DNA of 64,000 bases from Flagellimonas ochracea (GTDB lineage: Bacteria > Bacteroidota > Bacteroidia > Flavobacteriales > Flavobacteriaceae). Under the pieces are notes generated by a model, which was given only the letters and a program-made list of their open reading frames with translations, was not told the origin of the DNA and did not search any database. Shown piece after piece: positions 16,240-25,734 of this stretch; positions within the stretch are counted from its first letter, which is position 1; every line of letters starts with the position of its first letter. A program made the translations under genes and the position numbers. The stretch covers positions 992,001-1,056,000 of the forward strand of contig NZ_JAAABI010000001.1 in assembly GCF_009903685.1 (NCBI RefSeq). The letters run 5' to 3'.

Positions 16240-18183
16240 TTAGTTATTGAGTTGAGGTATTTCAGGTTTGGACTCACCCTTGGAGTTACCCAGTTTTTTC
16301 TCATCCAATTTACAAAAATCAGAATTGTTGGAAATGTATTCGGGAACAATACTTTTCATCAATTTAACCACATTGTCCTTAAAGAAAAGATTGGAGATGC
16401 AAAGTTCATCAATCATGGTCCTTGTTCTGGCATAATCAATGTCCCTAACCTTACTTATCATAATTTTATCGTTGTAGGTTGGAAGGGTGTTTTCACCATT
16501 GGCCAACAATTCCTCATAGAGTTTTTCCCCTGGCCGTAATCCCGTGATTTTTATATCGATGTCATCTGGATAATGTAAACCCGAAAGACGTATCATGTTC
16601 TTGGCCAAATCCAATATTTTGACTGATTCGCCCATGTCAAAAATAAATATCTCCCCACCTTTACCCATGGCACCGGCTTCCAAAACCAATTGTGAAGCCT
16701 CTGGAATGGTCATAAAATAACGTGTGATGTCCTTGTGCGTCACTGTTAAAGGTCCTCCCTTTTCAATCTGCTTTCTGAACAACGGAATTACAGAGCCATT
16801 GGAACCCAGTACATTACCAAAACGGGTGGTGACAAATTTTGTTTTTCCTTCTTGCTGTCTACAACTAATGTACATTTCAGCAATTCGTTTTGTGGCACCC
16901 ATAATATTGGTGGGGTTTACCGCTTTATCTGTAGACACAAAGACAAACTTTTCGACATAGAAATCTACTGCCAAATCGACTATGGTCTTTGTGCCAGCCA
17001 CATTGATTTTTACAGCTTCATAAGGATTCTGTTCCATTAATGGAACATGTTTGTAAGCTGCTGCGTGAAAAATGCGGTCGGGTCTGTACTCTTCAAAAAG
17101 AACCCGCATCTTATTTTTGTCCCTTATATCTCCCACAATAGGAACAAAATTGAAGAAACCTGCCTGTTTCAATTCTTGTTGGAGATCGTATAAAGCTGAT
17201 TCCGCTTGGTCAATAACGATGAGCGATCTGTAATTATATTTGCAGATTTGTCTCACGAGTTCGCTGCCAATAGAACCTGCTCCGCCGGTCACCATAATTA
17301 CTTTGTCCTCGAAATCTTTGGCAACCTTGCTGTTCCTGATCTCAATAGGTGGTCTATCCAACAAATCCTCAATCTGCACCCTCTTAATTTGGGAGACTTT
17401 GAGTTCACCATTGATCCAGTCTTCTACTGGAGGGACAATCTTAACTTTTACAGGTAAGTCCACAATTTCATTGACCAAAGTCCGAAGTTGTTTAGGACTT
17501 ATACTTTGAATGGAAAAGATGACCTCCGATATATTGTTGAACCTAACAAACTCATAGGTCAAAATGGATTTACCATAGACCTTTACCCCATTAATGTGTT
17601 TTCCGACCTTTTGCAGGTTATTATCCACAAATCCTACCACTTTGACTTTCATCTTGGAGTGGTTGGTCAATGTGTTGTAAGTGATTATACCAGATTCTCC
17701 AGCACCGTAGATAATCACGTTCTTGGTTGGTGTTTCGTTGGTGTTCAGCAAATGCTCATACCCTATCTTGAAAACATATCTTGCCGATGTCAACGTAATG
17801 AATGTTAGCAAGCTGTTTATGATTATAATTGAAAGGGGTATGGTAAACCCTTCTACAATATTTAAATATCTATTAAAAAGAATGATAGCTATAATTCCGA
17901 TACTGGCTAAACAAATAGCATTGAAAATGGCATAAACATCCTTGATCCCGGTATGCCTTACAACTCCTTTATAGCTGCCAGAAATCAAAAATGCACCGAA
18001 AAACAAGAATACAACAACAGGAAGCTGAGTCCAAAGTCTTTGTACATCAAAATCGAAGCTCAAGTTGAAACGAATGAAGTAAGCCAATATAAAGGAAACG
18101 GAAACAATACAAAGATCTATAAGCAGTACTGTCCATTTAGAGGCAAAAGGTCTTTCGTTATTGAAAATGTAATTCTTGATCAT
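16240..18183 (-). CDS. Membrane UDP-GlcNAc 4,6-dehydratase (PglF/CapD/WbpM-like)
   Basis: A 647-residue nucleoside-diphosphate-sugar dehydratase of the large membrane type. The N-terminus has four predicted helices (about 17-140). A first Rossmann domain (YGAGESGIITYNTL) follows, then the catalytic Rossmann domain with VTGGAGSIGSELVRQ. FVSTDKAVNPTNIMGATKR contains the catalytic region in which the usual YxxxK tyrosine is replaced by methionine (MGATK), as in PglF and WbpM. It makes the UDP-4-keto-6-deoxy sugar that the next-door aminotransferase can aminate. Its start overlaps the aminotransferase end by 4 bases, so both are made together. The C-terminal 50 residues are a poorly conserved tail. 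Confidence 0.92.
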   Translation of the reverse strand: MIKNYIFNNERPFASKWTVLLIDLCIVSVSFILAYFIRFNLSFDFDVQRLWTQLPVVVFLFFGAFLISGSYKGVVRHTGIKDVYAIFNAICLASIGIIAIILFNRYLNIVEGFTIPLSIIIINSLLTFITLTSARYVFKIGYEHLLNTNETPTKNVIIYGAGESGIITYNTLTNHSKMKVKVVGFVDNNLQKVGKHINGVKVYGKSILTYEFVRFNNISEVIFSIQSISPKQLRTLVNEIVDLPVKVKIVPPVEDWINGELKVSQIKRVQIEDLLDRPPIEIRNSKVAKDFEDKVIMVTGGAGSIGSELVRQICKYNYRSLIVIDQAESALYDLQQELKQAGFFNFVPIVGDIRDKNKMRVLFEEYRPDRIFHAAAYKHVPLMEQNPYEAVKINVAGTKTIVDLAVDFYVEKFVFVSTDKAVNPTNIMGATKRIAEMYISCRQQEGKTKFVTTRFGNVLGSNGSVIPLFRKQIEKGGPLTVTHKDITRYFMTIPEASQLVLEAGAMGKGGEIFIFDMGESVKILDLAKNMIRLSGLHYPDDIDIKITGLRPGEKLYEELLANGENTLPTYNDKIMISKVRDIDYARTRTMIDELCISNLFFKDNVVKLMKSIVPEYISNNSDFCKLDEKKLGNSKGESKPEIPQLNN

Positions 18184-19313
18184 ACAAGTTCTTTTTTAAT
18201 GACATTGCAGATTCTTTCCAAATCCATTTGTTCCAAGTTAGATCCACTGGGCAGGCAAAGTCCTTTTTCAAAAAGTGCTTCGCTAATACCATTTGTAAAA
18301 CTAATGGCATCTTTGAAAACCGGCTGTAGGTGCATAGGCTTCCAAAGTGGCCTAGACTCTATATTTTCATTTCCAAGGGCAAGTCTTATGGACTCTCTGA
18401 TTTTATAGGAAGGTGTCAAAATACATGTCAACCATCTATTGGAACGGGTTCCCCTTGGCTCCTCCAAAAAACGGATGCCTGGGACTTCAGAAAGGTTTTT
18501 TCGATAAAAATCGAAATTGTTCCTACGGGCAGCTACCCTATCATCCAGAACTTCCATCTGTCCTCGGCCAATACCTGCAAGTACATTGCTCATTCTATAA
18601 TTGTAACCGATATGGGAATGCTGGTAATGTGGTGCATTATCCCGAGCCTGGGTGGCCAAAAAAACAGCCCTTCTCTTTATCTCCTCACTTTTGGCAAGAA
18701 GTGCACCTCCACCTGAAGTGGTAATAATTTTGTTGCCATTAAAAGATAGAATCCCTATCTCACCTAAGCTACCGCACTGAAACCCTTTGTATGTGCTGCC
18801 CAAAGCTTCCGCACTATCTTCCACTACAGGAATATCATATTTTCTTGAAATGGCATTGATCTCGTCTACCTTGTAAGGCATACCATATAAATGAACGGCA
18901 ACTATGGCTTTGGGCTTTTTACCCTTCTTAATTCTATTTTCAATTGCTTTTTCCAGAAGTACCGGACATAAGTTCCAAGTATCCTCTTCACTGTCAATAA
19001 ATATTGGGGAGGCACCTAAATAGGTAATTGGATTGGCCGAAGCTGAAAAAGTAAAGCTTTGGCAAAGCACCTCATCTCCATGTCCAACCCCAAGAAGTTC
19101 CAAGGCCAAATGAATGGCACCAGTTCCCGAGCTCAAGCAAGCAGCATGAACGTTGTTTCCTATATAATCTTCAATGGAATTTTCAAAGTGCTGTACATTC
19201 GGTCCTAAAGGTGCTATCCAATTGGAATCAAAGGCCTCTTTGACATAGAGTTCCTCCGTTTTTCCCATATGGGGTGAGGATAACCAAATTTTTTTCAAGA
19301 TCGAGGTTTCCAT
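18180..19313 (-). CDS. DegT/DnrJ-family sugar aminotransferase (PglE-like)
   Basis: A 377-residue PLP aminotransferase of the DegT/DnrJ/EryC1/StrS family. It begins with the family pattern IWLSSPHMGKTEELYVKEA and WIAPLGPNVQHFE. SSGTGAIHLAL binds the cofactor phosphate, VVEDSAEALGS carries the PLP-contact aspartate, and SFNGNKIITTSGGG contains the Schiff-base lysine. The overall sequence is like PglE, which converts UDP-4-keto-6-deoxy-GlcNAc to the 4-amino sugar. It is first in the operon aminotransferase - dehydratase - wza - wzc. A PglD-type acetyltransferase is not obvious beside it; one of the hexapeptide acetyltransferases in the locus could serve. Confidence 0.92.
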   Translation of the reverse strand: METSILKKIWLSSPHMGKTEELYVKEAFDSNWIAPLGPNVQHFENSIEDYIGNNVHAACLSSGTGAIHLALELLGVGHGDEVLCQSFTFSASANPITYLGASPIFIDSEEDTWNLCPVLLEKAIENRIKKGKKPKAIVAVHLYGMPYKVDEINAISRKYDIPVVEDSAEALGSTYKGFQCGSLGEIGILSFNGNKIITTSGGGALLAKSEEIKRRAVFLATQARDNAPHYQHSHIGYNYRMSNVLAGIGRGQMEVLDDRVAARRNNFDFYRKNLSEVPGIRFLEEPRGTRSNRWLTCILTPSYKIRESIRLALGNENIESRPLWKPMHLQPVFKDAISFTNGISEALFEKGLCLPSGSNLEQMDLERICNVIKKELV

Positions 19314-19673
19314 TTTAAGTTTTGGGTTGATGTAAATGGGGAATCTTTTGGTTCTAGTAAGTAAAAGTAACAGTAAAATTTCCCCCTCAATCTATTTCAA
19401 CCCACTATTCGCCCAAGGTGAAAAAAAATCGATTAAGTGTAGTGATGAAAAAAATGAACCGAAAGCCTAAATGATTTGGATCATCGCCAAATTCCTACAA
19501 ATACCGTTAAAATGCTAGTTTGAACCGCTGTAAATCAAATTAATATCTTTTGTTTGATCCCTTTTGGAGGACATCAATTTTGTTTGGTTGTTTCGAATGG
19601 AGATCAAACCTAATTACAATTTTAAATTCTATTTGTGCTACATTTTTAATCTTTGCATAACTAAAGCTCTTAT
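19314..19673. promoter_or_regulatory. Divergent promoter region of the polysaccharide locus
   Basis: 360 bases between two divergently transcribed polysaccharide operons. The AT content is high. Close to the right-hand gene, AATCTTTG (19648-19655) is near the TAnnTTTG consensus and would fit a start 19 bases before the ATG. TTTGTTTGGTTG (about 19578) is another T-rich element. No ORF or strong hairpin is present. Confidence 0.4.
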
Positions 19674-20699
19674 ATGAAAATTCTGGTAACTGGTGCTGCG
19701 GGATTTATAGGATATCATATTTCCAAAAAATTACTCGCAAAGGGACATTCCGTAGTGGGTTTGGACAACATCAATGATTATTATGATGTGGGACTAAAGC
19801 TTTCACGACTAGAGCATCTCGGAATAGGCCCGGGAGATGCCCAAATTTTCAATAAGACTGCATCAAGCAACCTATTTGAACGTTTTCGCTTCGTTAGAAT
19901 GAATCTGGAAGATCGGAATCATCTACCGGAACTTTTTGCCAATGAAAAATTTCATGTTGTCTGCAACCTTGCCGCCCAGGCTGGGGTGAGATATAGTTTG
20001 GAAAACCCAGAAGCGTATATAGACAGCAACATAGTTGGATTTCTGAACATCCTGGAATGCTGCCGAAACCACAATATTGAACATTTGGTCTATGCCAGTA
20101 GTTCCAGCGTATACGGTAACAGCAACGATGTTCCATTCAAAACAAGTCAAAATGTTGATCATCCTATAAGTCTGTATGCGGCCACGAAAAAAAGCAACGA
20201 GCTTATGGCATACACGTATAGTCATTTATATGGTTTCCGAACCACTGGTCTACGCTTTTTTACGGTCTATGGTCCATGGGGCAGACCAGACATGGCCATG
20301 TTCCTCTTTACCAAGGCCATTTTGGAGGGCAAATCCATCAATGTCTTTAATAATGGAGAAATGGAGCGGGATTTTACCTATATCGATGATATTGTTGAAG
20401 GTGTGTTGAGGGTCTTAAAAGATGATTATACCAGCAGCTATAACATTAGCAAAAAGTATAAGGTTTACAATATTGGTAATAGTAACTCGGTAAAACTTCT
20501 CAATTTTATCCATGCTTTGGAAAAAGAACTGAAAAGGACGGCCAAAAAAAATATGCTCCCTTTACAGCCCGGCGATGTTTTACGTACATGGGCCGATGTC
20601 AGCGACTTAGTCCGTGATTATGATTACACCCCAAATACCGGTGTGCAAGATGGCATTCATCATTTTGTTGAATGGTTTAGAAATTATTACAAAGTTTAG
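19674..20699 (+). CDS. UDP-glucuronate 4-epimerase (CapI-like)
   Basis: A 341-residue short-chain dehydrogenase/epimerase. The NAD-binding motif is VTGAAGFIGYHI at 5-16, and the catalytic Ser and YxxxK are in ASSSSVYG and SLYAATKKSNE. GLDNINDYYDVGLKLSRL is the sequence typical of UDP-glucuronate 4-epimerases rather than UDP-glucose 4-epimerases. FFTVYGPWGRPDMA also fits. It interconverts UDP-GlcA and UDP-GalA. The following gene is UDP-glucose dehydrogenase, which makes the substrate, so the pair supplies uronic acids for the polysaccharide. Confidence 0.92.
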   Translation: MKILVTGAAGFIGYHISKKLLAKGHSVVGLDNINDYYDVGLKLSRLEHLGIGPGDAQIFNKTASSNLFERFRFVRMNLEDRNHLPELFANEKFHVVCNLAAQAGVRYSLENPEAYIDSNIVGFLNILECCRNHNIEHLVYASSSSVYGNSNDVPFKTSQNVDHPISLYAATKKSNELMAYTYSHLYGFRTTGLRFFTVYGPWGRPDMAMFLFTKAILEGKSINVFNNGEMERDFTYIDDIVEGVLRVLKDDYTSSYNISKKYKVYNIGNSNSVKLLNFIHALEKELKRTAKKNMLPLQPGDVLRTWADVSDLVRDYDYTPNTGVQDGIHHFVEWFRNYYKV

Positions 20700-20881
20700 G
20701 TCGGTATAATCGGTATAATATGAAGCCTGAGACAATCAGATACTTTTGGGTCATTTTCCCCTGATCAATACATTTCATCCGTTTTATAAAAAGTTCATCT
20801 AGAACGCTTGATGGTTTTGCAGAGTTTGTTGCATCTTTGCGGTGAAATTTTAGCAAGCCTCTTATCATAACATAGGAAAAT

Positions 20882-22219
20882 ATGAGATTAACAATAGTTG
20901 GAACCGGATACGTTGGATTGGTCACGGGCACCTGCTTTGCAGAAATGGGAAACCACGTTACCTGTGTGGATATAGATGAACAGAAAATTGAAAACCTTAA
21001 AAATGGAATAATCCCCATATACGAACCAGGATTGGAGGCAATGGTGCAACGCAATGTAGCCAACAACACCCTATATTTTGATACCCAATTAAAAGATTGT
21101 CTTCATGATACGGATATGGCTTTTATTGCGGTTGGGACTCCTATGGGGGAAGATGGTTCAGCCGATTTGCAGTACGTCATTGGTGTTGCCTCGGAAATCG
21201 GAAAACATATGACCTCACCACTTATCATTGTGGATAAATCCACTGTTCCCGTTGGCACTGCGGATAAGGTAAAAGCAACTATTTCCCATGAACTAAAGCA
21301 AAGAGGTGAGGAAATTGAATTTCATGTGGTTTCCAATCCCGAGTTTCTTAAGGAGGGAGATGCCATAGGTGATTTCATGAAACCAGATCGTGTGGTTGTG
21401 GGAACTGAGGATAAAGAAACTGCCGAAAAAATGCGTCGTTTATATGCTCCATTCTTTAGAAGCAGTATGGACCGAATGCTCGTTATGGATGTGCGCTCCG
21501 CCGAAATGACCAAATATGTGGCCAATGCCATGTTGGCTACCAAAATTTCATTTATGAACGAGGTGGCGAACATCTGTGAGTTGGTAGGCGCAGATGTAAA
21601 CAAAGTCCGCATTGGAATAGGTTCTGATAGCCGAATAGGCTACAGTTTTATCTACCCAGGAAGTGGTTATGGCGGCTCTTGTTTTCCGAAAGATGTAAAA
21701 GCGTTGAAAAAAACAGCTGAACAAGCGGGTTATCATGCTCAATTACTTGACGCTGTGGAAGAAGTGAATGATAGGCAAAAATATGTTATTGCCAACAAGG
21801 TAATCGACCACTTTGGTGAAAATCTTTCAGGGAAAACCTTTGCCGTTTGGGGACTGTCTTTTAAACCAGGTACGGATGACATGCGGGAAGCGCCCTCCAT
21901 TTACATCATAAAAAAATTGACCTCGCTTGGAGCCAAAATACAGGCATATGATCCCAAGGCAGTTCATGAGGCCCAGACTTTTTACCTAAAGGATGTGGAT
22001 GGTGTCACCTATTCAGATACCCGATATGCAGCTCTTAAAAACGCGGACGCCATGTTGTTGTTGACGGAATGGAAAGAATTTCGTTCCCCAGATTTCTTGG
22101 AAATGAAAAATTCATTGAAAGCTCCGATAATATTTGATGGTAGAAATCAATTTGACAGTGACAGGCTCCAAGCACTAGGCTTTACCTATTATCAGATTGG
22201 AAAAAAAAGACTCTCATAG
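20882..22219 (+). CDS. ugd: UDP-glucose 6-dehydrogenase
   Basis: A 445-residue nucleotide-sugar dehydrogenase. The N-terminal NAD motif is [18 protein letters not shown] at 5-22, and the conserved catalytic-domain sequence [16 protein letters not shown] holds the nucleophilic cysteine. [14 protein letters not shown] marks the C-terminal UDP-binding domain. It oxidises UDP-glucose twice to UDP-glucuronate using NAD+. It follows the UDP-glucuronate 4-epimerase gene with a 182-base gap that may contain its own promoter. Length and all key residues are normal. Confidence 0.95.
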   Translation: MRLTIVGTGYVGLVTGTCFAEMGNHVTCVDIDEQKIENLKNGIIPIYEPGLEAMVQRNVANNTLYFDTQLKDCLHDTDMAFIAVGTPMGEDGSADLQYVIGVASEIGKHMTSPLIIVDKSTVPVGTADKVKATISHELKQRGEEIEFHVVSNPEFLKEGDAIGDFMKPDRVVVGTEDKETAEKMRRLYAPFFRSSMDRMLVMDVRSAEMTKYVANAMLATKISFMNEVANICELVGADVNKVRIGIGSDSRIGYSFIYPGSGYGGSCFPKDVKALKKTAEQAGYHAQLLDAVEEVNDRQKYVIANKVIDHFGENLSGKTFAVWGLSFKPGTDDMREAPSIYIIKKLTSLGAKIQAYDPKAVHEAQTFYLKDVDGVTYSDTRYAALKNADAMLLLTEWKEFRSPDFLEMKNSLKAPIIFDGRNQFDSDRLQALGFTYYQIGKKRLS

Positions 22220-22372
22220 CATTACACTCATCTTAGTAAGAACAACACCATAGTTCTGGGTGAATGACACTTGGGCCAGGCTCCTAACCTTTGGTATTTA
22301 TTCACCCAGCCCAAACCATAAACCTATATTTCGGACGGGTTGTCGTTTTAAATCCATGGGTTCTGAACATAT

Positions 22373-23188
22373 TTGCTATTTTCGACCTCTAACCAATACA
22401 TTAAGCCAGTGATTCGGGAAATCAACAAATTTATCGTACGTACACCTTTGCATAAAACCGCTATAGAACTAAAGGCAAAGAAAATATGGAAGGGGTTTTC
22501 AAAGGAAAACAGCAAAATACTTGACAACCGAACCATTTACAGTATATCTCCCTATAAAACCGGAACAACGTTCTTGGCGGGATGTTTTGACTACAGCATT
22601 TCCAAACACGAACCGATTCATTATGCCTCTGTAAAGAAGATGGAGGAGGATTTTGACGGTTTTTTCATTAGAAGGCTCAACTCATTGAACTTAAAACTGG
22701 AGTCATCTGGTTTTTGGAGCGCGTATGTTGACCAATTGGCAAACCACCACATAGGAAAAGACCTTACTTACATCTGTATTCTTAGAAAACCATCATCGTG
22801 GGTTACCTCGGTGGTAAACCATTGGTACCAGATAAAAAGATATCGTCAGAATTATTTTTGGACCAATGAACTTTTTTGGAAAAAAATTGTTGGCGTAGAT
22901 CTGTCCAACTTTTATGAATATTCCGAAGAACAACAGAATGACATCATCAGTAAGATGCTCGATTTTTATATGTCATTTACCAAGAAAACAGGCAACCTAA
23001 AGCATGTCCATTACGTTTGGATCCATGATATGACCAATTTTCTCCCTACCCTTGAACAATTAATGGATGAAAAGTCCAAACCAGAAAGTTCAAAACAGAA
23101 CAAAGGCTTGGTCAAACATTTTGTTTACGAGAACAAGGAAATAGACAATGAATATGCGTCTTTGGTCGAGAGTCTTTCAAACAAATAA
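22373..23188 (+). CDS. Sulfotransferase-like protein
   Basis: A 271-residue protein with the two PAPS-binding signatures of sulfotransferases. IYSISPYKTGTTFLAGCF (about 55-72) matches the 5'-phosphosulfate loop with its K-T-G-T-T pattern, and YICILRKPSSWVTSVVNHWY matches the 3'-phosphate binding segment with Arg and Ser. It would transfer sulfate from PAPS to a sugar. The best start is TTG at 22373; GTG at 22409 is an alternative. It lies at the end of the plus-strand uronic-acid genes, facing the main operon. The C-terminal half has no further motif I can name. Sulfated exopolysaccharide would suit a marine organism, but this is inference. Confidence 0.7.
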   Translation: MLFSTSNQYIKPVIREINKFIVRTPLHKTAIELKAKKIWKGFSKENSKILDNRTIYSISPYKTGTTFLAGCFDYSISKHEPIHYASVKKMEEDFDGFFIRRLNSLNLKLESSGFWSAYVDQLANHHIGKDLTYICILRKPSSWVTSVVNHWYQIKRYRQNYFWTNELFWKKIVGVDLSNFYEYSEEQQNDIISKMLDFYMSFTKKTGNLKHVHYVWIHDMTNFLPTLEQLMDEKSKPESSKQNKGLVKHFVYENKEIDNEYASLVESLSNK

Positions 23189-23235
23189 ATAAGTATATTT
23201 TTTCCTTGTTTATATTCGCAAACTGGCTTTTATAA

Positions 23236-24492
23236 CTAAGATTCCGTCAACTCCGTTATTTGAAGCGTCTTCTTGTTTCCTACTATTTGGTACATATCGG
23301 AATTATTATTCTTAAATACCTTGATGTCCTTTACATTATCCCTGGTCTTGTACATAAAGTTATAAACCATCTTTCTAAGAAACGAGAACTCTTCTTGCTT
23401 TATATCAATTGGCTCCATTCCCTCTGAATCAAAATTTTCGTTCTCCGCTTCCACAAATTCATATTTGGGGCCAACGGTGGGCTTCTGCTCCTGGTTCCGA
23501 GTTAGTTTATATTTTATGTTGTGGTACAGTGAATGAAGCTGTTTTTCTCGCAAAAACTGTTTTCCCCGGAAGAAGAAATATATGCTTTTGGCCACTGCAG
23601 TCGATATGATGGATTTTGGGCAGTAGAGAATATGGTATTCAAAGGAATATTTAAGGTCACTAATTTTATCCTTTTCTCCATAATCACCTTTTGAAGAATC
23701 AAAGATTCTAATCTTGTTATCAATACACCACTCTATCAATTTGAGCGTCAAAATATTACCCAGACCAAATTTGGAATAATCCGTATCAAATACAGGAATC
23801 GCTCCCGAAATAATGTCTCCAAAACTAATACTTAGATAGATGCCAATAGGTTCATTGCTTTCGTAGATAACATACAAATGGGCTTCTTTATTCAGAATCA
23901 TGGGATACATCAATTCCTTAAAATACTCCCATTTCGTCAAGATATGGTATTCGGTTTTCTTCTCGGAGAACCTTTTAATAAGCAGCTTGTGGAGTTTGTC
24001 CATTACCAAATCGTAGGTATCGGACTCAATTGAGCCATAATATACCTCATGTCTGATATCAAAACTGTTTTCGAGACCTTTTAACCTTCTTCTTAAAACA
24101 TTTCTATTGGATGAGCTGTATTTATCCAGTAGAAAATCATCATAAGTGGGATATTTGCTCAAGTCGGTCAAATATCCATTGTACTGCCTTGCCCGTAATC
24201 CTTTTATTCCATTGACTCCCTTTACCTCAGGAACCTCAAAATAAGTGGGTACGTCCCTTATCAGGAAAGCATGTCTGAATTTTTGGACCTGTTTCTGTTC
24301 AATAGTATAGTAAAATCCCTTGGTTAGATTTTTACCTATATTAACGTAAAGTGGGAATGTGTCGTCCTTGTAAAAACCAACCCCTTTTATGTAATCAAAC
24401 CGTTTGGTAGGGGATGAGTCTTTAAAATATTTGAGCCAAATTTCCGCAAATCTTTCCGTGTTGAAGGGATTGTGATTTATCATGGATAACAC
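23236..24492 (-). CDS. GNAT/FemAB-like acyltransferase
   Basis: A 418-residue protein with an N-acyltransferase fold in the region about 120-300. The YLTDLSKYPTYDDFLLDKYSSSNRNVLRRRLKGLE segment is typical of the GNAT-like 'Acetyltransf_6' proteins. 'HLYVIYESNEPIGIYLSISFGD' and 'GLGNILTLKLIEWCIDNKI' form the acyl-CoA core strand and helix. The last 100 residues are a charged extension of unknown role. It is the last gene of the minus-strand operon, 42 bases after the WbuB-like transferase. A likely job is N-acylation of an amino sugar of the polysaccharide; an aminoacyl donor, as in FemAB, is also possible. Confidence 0.65.
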   Translation of the reverse strand: MLSMINHNPFNTERFAEIWLKYFKDSSPTKRFDYIKGVGFYKDDTFPLYVNIGKNLTKGFYYTIEQKQVQKFRHAFLIRDVPTYFEVPEVKGVNGIKGLRARQYNGYLTDLSKYPTYDDFLLDKYSSSNRNVLRRRLKGLENSFDIRHEVYYGSIESDTYDLVMDKLHKLLIKRFSEKKTEYHILTKWEYFKELMYPMILNKEAHLYVIYESNEPIGIYLSISFGDIISGAIPVFDTDYSKFGLGNILTLKLIEWCIDNKIRIFDSSKGDYGEKDKISDLKYSFEYHILYCPKSIISTAVAKSIYFFFRGKQFLREKQLHSLYHNIKYKLTRNQEQKPTVGPKYEFVEAENENFDSEGMEPIDIKQEEFSFLRKMVYNFMYKTRDNVKDIKVFKNNNSDMYQIVGNKKTLQITELTES

Positions 24493-24534
24493 TTATTTCG
24501 ATTTTCTAATTAGCTGAAAAATAATCTGCACCTG

Positions 24535-25734
24535 TTAAATATGCTCGTAAACAATGTCAAATGCATGTGCCGGGGTTAAATTGTTCACCATGTAATCATA
24601 ACCATTTTGTCCCAGCCTATCTCTAAGTTTTTTGTCATTATAAAGCTTTAAAAGGTTCTTTTTCAATGAAGCCGTGTCCCCCGCTTCGGACCATAGCCCA
24701 CATCCTATCTCTTCCTGCATTCTGCCGAAATCCGTATTTAAGTCCACAGAGGCCAGAACTGGCTTTTTGAACTGATAATAAGAAAGAACTTTAGAGGGAT
24801 AATTGGGAATAGTAAAATCTTCGCTTAACGAAATCAACCCGATATCTGAAAGCAGTACAATATCGTTGTATTCCTTTTTCGGCAAAAGGTCTTTCATTAT
24901 AACATTGTTTAGATTTAAATCCGATACCATTTTTGCAATTCGTTTTTGTTCTGTACCCTTGCCCACCAGAAAAAAGACCAGGTTCTTTATTTCCTGGCAA
25001 TTTTTTGCCAACTCGATTATGTTCTCAAGTTTTTGTGGTAACCCCATATTCCCTCCAAATATCGCTATGAACTTGTTCTGCAGGCCATATTTTTGCCTGG
25101 TCGCCTCCACATCGACCTCAACAATTTCTTGAGGATCAGCCCAATTGGGGAGCAGGTGCAATTTGGAAGGGTCCAAATAGGGGTTATGTTTTTTTACATA
25201 TTCGACATTGGCCGGTGACATGCAGCCGATACTATCACAAGCCTTATATAACTTGATTTCTTTTTTTCTAAAAAAGGAATGAATGAATCCATTGGGCTTC
25301 ATCATTTTAAGATCAACCGCATTTTGTGGAAAAATATCCCTTAAAATCAAATACAATTTTCCTTTTGACTTCTTCTTCAACCAAAATGCCACATCAATGA
25401 GAGTAATCGGCGGGGTTGGCATTATTATCACATCAAAATCCAAAGGTATCTTGTGCCTCCTTAACGCCCTTTTATATAGATAGGGCAGCAATAAATTGGA
25501 AAAGCCCTTTATTAAATTGCCTGTACCAAAAAGCTTCAGAGATGGTACCCTGAGTATCTTAAGTCCGCTTTCATGATAGATCTTAGATTGTTTTCCCTCG
25601 TCATCGGCAGCAATAACAAAGACGTCATGACCCATTTTGCTAAATTCTAGCATCAAATTGGAATACAAGAATCTTCTTTTCTCAGGATTAGGAAATCCCA
25701 AAGCAATGAAAATCACCTTTTTCACTTCCCCCAT
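24535..25734 (-). CDS. Glycosyltransferase family 4 (WbuB-like)
   Basis: A 399-residue GT-B glycosyltransferase. The first domain begins VIFIALGFPNPEKRRFLYSNLMLEF. The second has FIAIFGGNMGLPQKLENI, FFLVGKGTEQKRI and the donor-site stretch IPNYPSKVLSYYQFKKPVLAS. These features and its position after capG/fnlC match the WbuB/WbjE group that transfers L-FucNAc or a related deoxy-amino sugar. Its start overlaps the 2-epimerase gene end by 13 bases, consistent with coupled translation. The exact acceptor is unknown. Confidence 0.85.
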   Translation of the reverse strand: MGEVKKVIFIALGFPNPEKRRFLYSNLMLEFSKMGHDVFVIAADDEGKQSKIYHESGLKILRVPSLKLFGTGNLIKGFSNLLLPYLYKRALRRHKIPLDFDVIIMPTPPITLIDVAFWLKKKSKGKLYLILRDIFPQNAVDLKMMKPNGFIHSFFRKKEIKLYKACDSIGCMSPANVEYVKKHNPYLDPSKLHLLPNWADPQEIVEVDVEATRQKYGLQNKFIAIFGGNMGLPQKLENIIELAKNCQEIKNLVFFLVGKGTEQKRIAKMVSDLNLNNVIMKDLLPKKEYNDIVLLSDIGLISLSEDFTIPNYPSKVLSYYQFKKPVLASVDLNTDFGRMQEEIGCGLWSEAGDTASLKKNLLKLYNDKKLRDRLGQNGYDYMVNNLTPAHAFDIVYEHI

